This document shows, one piece after another, positions 62,431 to 64,000 of a DNA stretch of 64,000 nt. Each line of letters begins with the position of its first letter. The first letter of the stretch is position 1. Position numbers and translations under genes: made by a program. Under the pieces are notes generated by a model. It worked only from the letters and a program-made list of their open reading frames with translations, searched no databases and was not told the DNA's origin. Origin of the DNA: Paramacrobiotus metropolitanus (taxonomy: Eukaryota; Tardigrada; Eutardigrada; Parachela; Macrobiotidae); the NCBI RefSeq assembly GCF_019649055.1, contig NW_026570235.1:1550001-1614000 (forward strand), given 5' to 3'.

Positions 62431-64000
62431 ATTTGACTAGTAAAGCGGAACCGAAATTTGACTTGAGATTATTATGATAAAACGGTGTCGTAAAAACTCT
62501 GGTGTTATGCATTTTAGTTTGTTTTTTCTGGGTATATAAACACTCGTACATGAAGCGTTGTTTAGTTTGGAGCAATAGAAGTATAATATAGTTCAGCAAT
62601 AGAAAATATAATCGCCACACTGTTTACCTACTTTCCTTATAACAAGCAGAAATAATTACAAGAATGTTAACCGCAATACATCTTAATCACAGTTACACAT
62701 CCATTCATCGGAAACCCCGCCGCGGCAGTCTTTTCAAAAGTTACACATCGAATTTTGTATCTGTAAACATCGACAAAAGAGCGGTGGTGTAAGCTGGATT
62801 GCAGTTTCGAGGACGCTGCATGCCCATACGGATGAAATGATATAAAATGCAATCCCCGCAAACCTTAACCTTTTCAATAACATGGTTAACAAGGCATTCC
62901 CACCGGGCAACGCGTTTTCATTTTTCACGACTACGCATAAAGTACGTCTACGCCGCCTCTACAGTATGGGGCACTGTGTCCAAATGTAGACAATTGCCAC
63001 TAATTATACAGATGCGGGGATTTTGTCTTTTAATAGGAAAATCTTTCAATAGGACCAAACAGAAGAACTTTGCTATTGTTAAAAATATCCACTGTTTACG
63101 GGGATCGTTTCAACAGCGGTTTTCGGTTAAAACCTATCCGGATAGTTAACCAATCCGGTGAACTACCTAGCTTCAACAAATCGCAAAGTTTTTTTAATCG
63201 CAACGAAGGTTACAAAAAATGTGAGCGCAGCACAATCGCCGGTAAGCTTACATTAATGGCCGACATAATTGTATTCTGCATGAGGATGACAGTCCAGAAT
63301 GAGAGCCGAAGGTAAAGCGCTTTCATAATGATCGCGCAGCCACTCCGAGGTACAAGTGCGTCCATCCATTTTCAACTTCATCCACATTTAAACAGCTAAC
63401 CGCAGCATAAACGACGACTTCAACGCGCATTGTATACTGTACCGTACTGGCATTTAGCCACCACTCTACAGTGTTTCCATAACGCAGCAACAGATTCTCA
63501 CTTGCATCAGGTCCACTTCGTTAGGTCACCTTCCCTGTCAACATGCAAGAGTTATTGATGATGGCCAAAACCATGTGTGTCGATTGCCAAGCGTCTCCAT
63601 GGATAAAAATGAGATAAAAATAAAAACACAACTTTTTTCCTGTGCTATAGAATCAAAATAAAATAATATACGTAAATTCGATAAACAAACTGCAGCGGTA
63701 ATGTACATAAGCCGTTCACTTTGACATGCCGGTTGAGTGAATAATTAACAGTACAGCACACGTACGATCTGCTATTTTTAAAAAGCCGACATATCTGATT
63801 ACAAATGCAAAATTGTGAATGAATCTAGTGCATATTCACGTGTACAGATATATCATACAGAAGCGTTATGTACTCGTATTATAACATTATTAAAGGGCGA
63901 TTTTGCTCACCTCAGTTTACAGAGACAAGTTGATTTAAAAGGCATATGCAACCCCAATGCCCACCAGTACATACAGGCACGTAAGTTCCGTTGTACCAAC
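62431..64000. other. Right-edge region without supported gene
   Basis: No exon with a recognisable product was found in this 1.57 kb. Open frames of 64-100 codons at 62667-62928 (minus) and 62847-63315 (plus) overlap each other and show no domain. Parts of a gene continuing beyond the window could be present but are not visible. Confidence 0.4.

Noticed and set aside
62667-62928. Two overlapping minus-strand frames near the right edge that look protein-like in places
   Set aside because: They lie in different frames over the same bases, with no consistent splice junctions or recognised family.
1-64000. tRNA, rRNA or prokaryotic-type operon
   Set aside because: No cloverleaf with A/B boxes, rRNA-like sequence or clustered intronless genes with ribosome binding sites was seen on reading both strands; a tRNA or covariance-model scan would be decisive.

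Overview
The window is nuclear DNA of a multicellular animal. Almost every recognisable gene is broken into short exons by GT..AG introns (about 60-250 bp in most genes, 0.3-2 kb or more in a few). The proteins are animal housekeeping and neuronal families: calcipressin, NudC, CENP-S, RHAMM-like, Shaker Kv1, testican, NDUFB3, dynactin p62, TEX2, hnRNP H/F and MICU1. A Shaker channel ending in ETDV fits a protostome or ecdysozoan. A tardigrade-like genome is my guess and is not proven by anything here. I reconstructed exon joins by hand by matching splice phase; nearly all reconstructed CDSs close in frame.

Layout. 0-2 kb: calcipressin (minus strand, runs off the left edge). 3-5.1 kb: NUDC (minus). 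5.4-6.3 kb: a hAT-like non-autonomous transposon with an exact 8-bp target duplication, in the shared upstream region of NUDC and CENP-S. 6.45-7.8 kb: CENP-S/MHF1 (plus). 8.4-11.5 kb: RHAMM/HMMR-like coiled-coil protein with a seven-unit internal repeat (plus). 11.5-33.4 kb: a gene-poor block with a small bHLH factor (13.2-13.9 kb) and a Shaker-type potassium channel (about 18.5 or 25.6 to 33.4 kb). 35-36.8 kb: testican/SPOCK-like secreted protein. 37.4-38.4 kb: NDUFB3 (minus), head-to-head with DCTN4 (39.0-41.4 kb, plus). 42.2-45.9 kb: TEX2 (minus). 46.84-48.86 kb: a 2-kb near-perfect palindrome. 51.3-54.9 kb: hnRNP H/F-like protein (plus), converging on MICU1 (55.3-60.6 kb, minus). MICU1's first intron carries three adjacent inverted-repeat elements. 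61.4-62.4 kb: a Myb/SANT-like protein (plus). The last 1.5 kb shows nothing I can support.

The genes do not form a pathway or operon; they are independent transcription units. Three are connected only loosely, through calcium biology (calcipressin, testican, MICU1). The most unusual structures are the RHAMM higher-order repeat, whose units are exact multiples of 28 residues, the 2-kb palindrome, the transposon cluster in MICU1 intron 1, and the testican that stops before the thyroglobulin domain. I see no CRISPR array, rRNA, tRNA or prokaryote-like gene cluster, and no wholly new multi-gene system.
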